NCBI RefSeq assembly: GCF_036227205.1
Contig: NZ_CP109442.1
Span: forward strand, 4,588,001 to 4,652,000
Length of the DNA: 64,000 nt
Direction of reading: 5' to 3'
From: Amycolatopsis sp. NBC_01480
GTDB taxonomy: Bacteria > Actinomycetota > Actinomycetes > Mycobacteriales > Pseudonocardiaceae
Each line of letters begins with the position of its first letter. Position 1 is the first letter of the stretch. Under the pieces are notes generated by a model that did no database searches, was not told the origin of the DNA, and saw only the letters and a list, made by a program, of their open reading frames with translations. Below, piece by piece: positions 62,541-64,000 of this stretch. The translations under genes and the position numbers were made by a program.

Positions 62541-64000
62541 TCAGGGAGTGGGCAGGAGCGACGAGATCTTGAGCGAGCTGGTGCCGAGGCCGGTCGGCCC
62601 GCTGAACGGGTGGGCGGCCGGGGTGACGGGAGCCGCGGGCCGGTAGCTGAGCTCCGGCTCGGTGTAGCGGTGACAGCCCTCGTGCCAGTTGAGGATGCCG
62701 GCGAGCCAGTTCTTCAGCTCCCCGGTGTACGCGAGCAGAGTTTTGCGCGCGGCATCGTCGAGGTTGTAGTCGGTGAAGAGCGTGGGGAGCGCGACGTCGA
62801 CCGCGTGCTGGAACTCCTGCAGGCGGGCGGCCATGAGGTTGGCGACGACCTCGAAGGCCTCCTGTTCGCCGACGTCCAGGAAGTTCCGGACCACCAGCAC
62901 CGCGTTGTGCAGCTCGCCCTCGTACTGGATCTCCTTGCGGTACGAGAAAACGTCGTTGAGCAGGCAGGCGTAGTCCATCGCCGAGTGCTCGATGGCCTGG
63001 ATGGTCCGGGTGCGGTAGATCTCGGGCGGCACGGTGCGGCCGTGGCCGATGCGGCACAGGCTCATGGTCAGCTCCGAGCCGAAGGTCTTGCGCCGCATCT
63101 CGACGTAGTCGATCGGGTCCGGGATGCGGTTCTGGACCTGGTTGGCCAGCTCCCAGACCCAGCTTTCGAGCATGTCCACGATCGCCTTGCGGAACTGCTG
63201 CCGGAAATCCCGGGCCATGGTCGCGGTGGTGCGGGACCAGAGGTCGGCCAGCGCAGTCTCGAGCGCGTTCAGCGGCGGCGGCATCGGCTCGTCGTCAACC
63301 GGCAGGAACAGCTTGAACCGCTCGGTCATCGCCTTCGCGCCCGCGACGTTGCCGGTCGTGCCGAAGACGACGGGGTAGTAGTCGTCGCCGTAGGTGCCCC
63401 AGGTCAGCCAGCCGCTGGTGAGGTCCAGCTGCTCCGGCGTCGCGTCCGGGTGGATGCCCGCGGCGCACAGCGGGAGGTCGAACGCACGCAGCTTGTGCTC
63501 GTCCCACACCACGCCGTCGAGGATGCCCATGGCCTGCGACCAGCCGACGACGTTCTCCCGCGCCTGGTCCAGGTGCGGGCTCAGGGTGAGCGGGAACGGC
63601 AGGGTGATCTCCGGCTGGTCGATCGGCCCGACCGGTTCGAACGGCTTGTGCTGGAAGCTGCGCATCCGCTGCGGCGCCGTGGCCGCGAGCGAGGAGAAGA
63701 TCCGCGCCGCGGACGTGCCGAGGCCCGCCGGCCCGCCCAACTGCTCCGGTCCGTCCCGCCGTTCCAGCGCGCCTTCGTTCATGTACCGGCTGGAGCGAAG
63801 GTGCCACTCGTGCCCGCCGGACTGCCAGTCCTGCAAACCCTTGACGTAGGCGAATGTTTCGGCCCGCCCGGCCGGGTCCACGCCGTGCTCCTCGAACACC
63901 CCCGGCACCTCGGTGAGCGCGGTGTGCTCGAACTGGTGCAGGCGGGAGGTGAGCAGGTTGTTGACCGCGTCCGCGGCCTCTTGCGTGGAGCAGCCGAGGA
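62541..64000 (-). CDS. geoA: Geosmin synthase, bifunctional (N-terminus beyond right edge)
   Basis: The last 486 codons of a two-domain terpene cyclase. The N-terminal class I domain (farnesyl diphosphate to germacradienol) is mostly outside the window; its end includes LGCSTQEAADAVNNL and EWHLRSSRYM. The C-terminal domain, which turns germacradienol into geosmin by a retro-Prins reaction, is complete. It has DDYYPVVF (metal motif 1) and NDVFSYRKEIQYEGE (NSE/DTE motif, Mg ligands), plus RDFRQQFRKAIVDMLESW. The reading frame is open to base 64000, so the gene starts to the right. The product gives the earthy smell of actinomycetes. The C-terminus ends SLKISSLLPTP. Confidence 0.95.
   Translation of the reverse strand, partial: LGCSTQEAADAVNNLLTSRLHQFEHTALTEVPGVFEEHGVDPAGRAETFAYVKGLQDWQSGGHEWHLRSSRYMNEGALERRDGPEQLGGPAGLGTSAARIFSSLAATAPQRMRSFQHKPFEPVGPIDQPEITLPFPLTLSPHLDQARENVVGWSQAMGILDGVVWDEHKLRAFDLPLCAAGIHPDATPEQLDLTSGWLTWGTYGDDYYPVVFGTTGNVAGAKAMTERFKLFLPVDDEPMPPPLNALETALADLWSRTTATMARDFRQQFRKAIVDMLESWVWELANQVQNRIPDPIDYVEMRRKTFGSELTMSLCRIGHGRTVPPEIYRTRTIQAIEHSAMDYACLLNDVFSYRKEIQYEGELHNAVLVVRNFLDVGEQEAFEVVANLMAARLQEFQHAVDVALPTLFTDYNLDDAARKTLLAYTGELKNWLAGILNWHEGCHRYTEPELSYRPAAPVTPAAHPFSGPTGLGTSSLKISSLLPTP

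Noticed and set aside
1..64000. tRNA, rRNA and riboswitch genes
   Set aside because: No cloverleaf-like gene with a TTCRANNC T-arm, rRNA segment or recognisable riboswitch core was seen by eye in the intergenic regions; a covariance-model scan would be needed to be certain.

Overview
The window is 64 kb of very GC-rich DNA with strong G/C third-position preference, many GTG starts and frequent 4-base ATGA/GTGA gene overlaps. The gene content (terpene-type geosmin synthase, SCP-x-like thiolase, DUF222/HNH protein behind an SOS box, vanHAX/vanRS, secreted GH2/GH27/snapalysin enzymes, many TetR regulators) points to a filamentous actinomycete. The dispersed palindromes and overall style suggest Pseudonocardiaceae, most likely Amycolatopsis or a close relative; the genus is an inference. 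No rRNA, tRNA, CRISPR array, prophage or recognisable insertion sequence was seen. It reads as an ordinary chromosomal accessory region.

Layout. 1-12.8 kb: a flavin monooxygenase (cut by the left edge) divergent from a TetR gene with tandem operators; an ABC exporter; an HrpB helicase overlapping a glutamate-type binding protein; a MauE/DsbA-like thiol-oxidation pair; secreted CHAP and ThuA-ricin proteins; a membrane protein/winged-helix regulator pair with a long palindromic operator; and a PepSY membrane protein behind an IdeR/DmdR-type iron box. 12.9-16.3 kb: a lower beta-oxidation cassette (SCP-x thiolase, SRPBCC protein, MaoC-type hydratase, MFE2-type dehydrogenase) whose last gene is frameshifted. 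16.4-18.3 kb: a 13E12-family HNH gene with a perfect SOS box, then a repeat-rich stretch without genes. 18.3-22.9 kb: parE-parC. 23-28.8 kb: a two-component flavin monooxygenase pair, an MFS-DGPF-ECF42 sigma factor group and an ArsR-SRPBCC pair. 28.9-31.7 kb: small membrane, lipoprotein, TetR, NAD(P)-binding and carboxymuconolactone decarboxylase-like genes.

31.7-40.1 kb is a coherent sugar locus: a YtfQRT/YjfF-type importer (binding lipoprotein, double ATPase, two permeases) followed on the same strand by a secreted GH2-LamG glycosidase, with a divergent LacI regulator and a 27-base operator between them. Galactofuranose is the best guess for the substrate. 40.2-45.3 kb carries vancomycin-type resistance: a VanY-like peptidase, vanRS, and vanHAX convergent to vanS. 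45.3-50.9 kb: a methyltransferase, an AAA ATPase, a secreted GH27 alpha-galactosidase, snapalysin and an HxlR/SDR divergon. 51.7-58.5 kb: a TetR-P450-ferredoxin set, further TetR genes, and an iron-sulfur flavin reductase with an FMN-binding protein behind paired TTGGTCA boxes. 58.5-62.5 kb: five genes overlapped by 4 bases each (metallo-hydrolase, DedA, membrane phosphodiesterase, monothiol redoxin, 68-residue protein). 62.5-64 kb: the C-terminal two thirds of geosmin synthase, cut by the right edge.

Several palindromic elements recur. One hairpin with identical 19-base arms occurs twice, 48 kb apart; another 40-base palindrome forms part of a permease coding sequence. Operator-like palindromes could be placed for most of the local regulators (TetR, HTH, ArsR, LacI, HxlR, TetR), so much of the region looks locally controlled.
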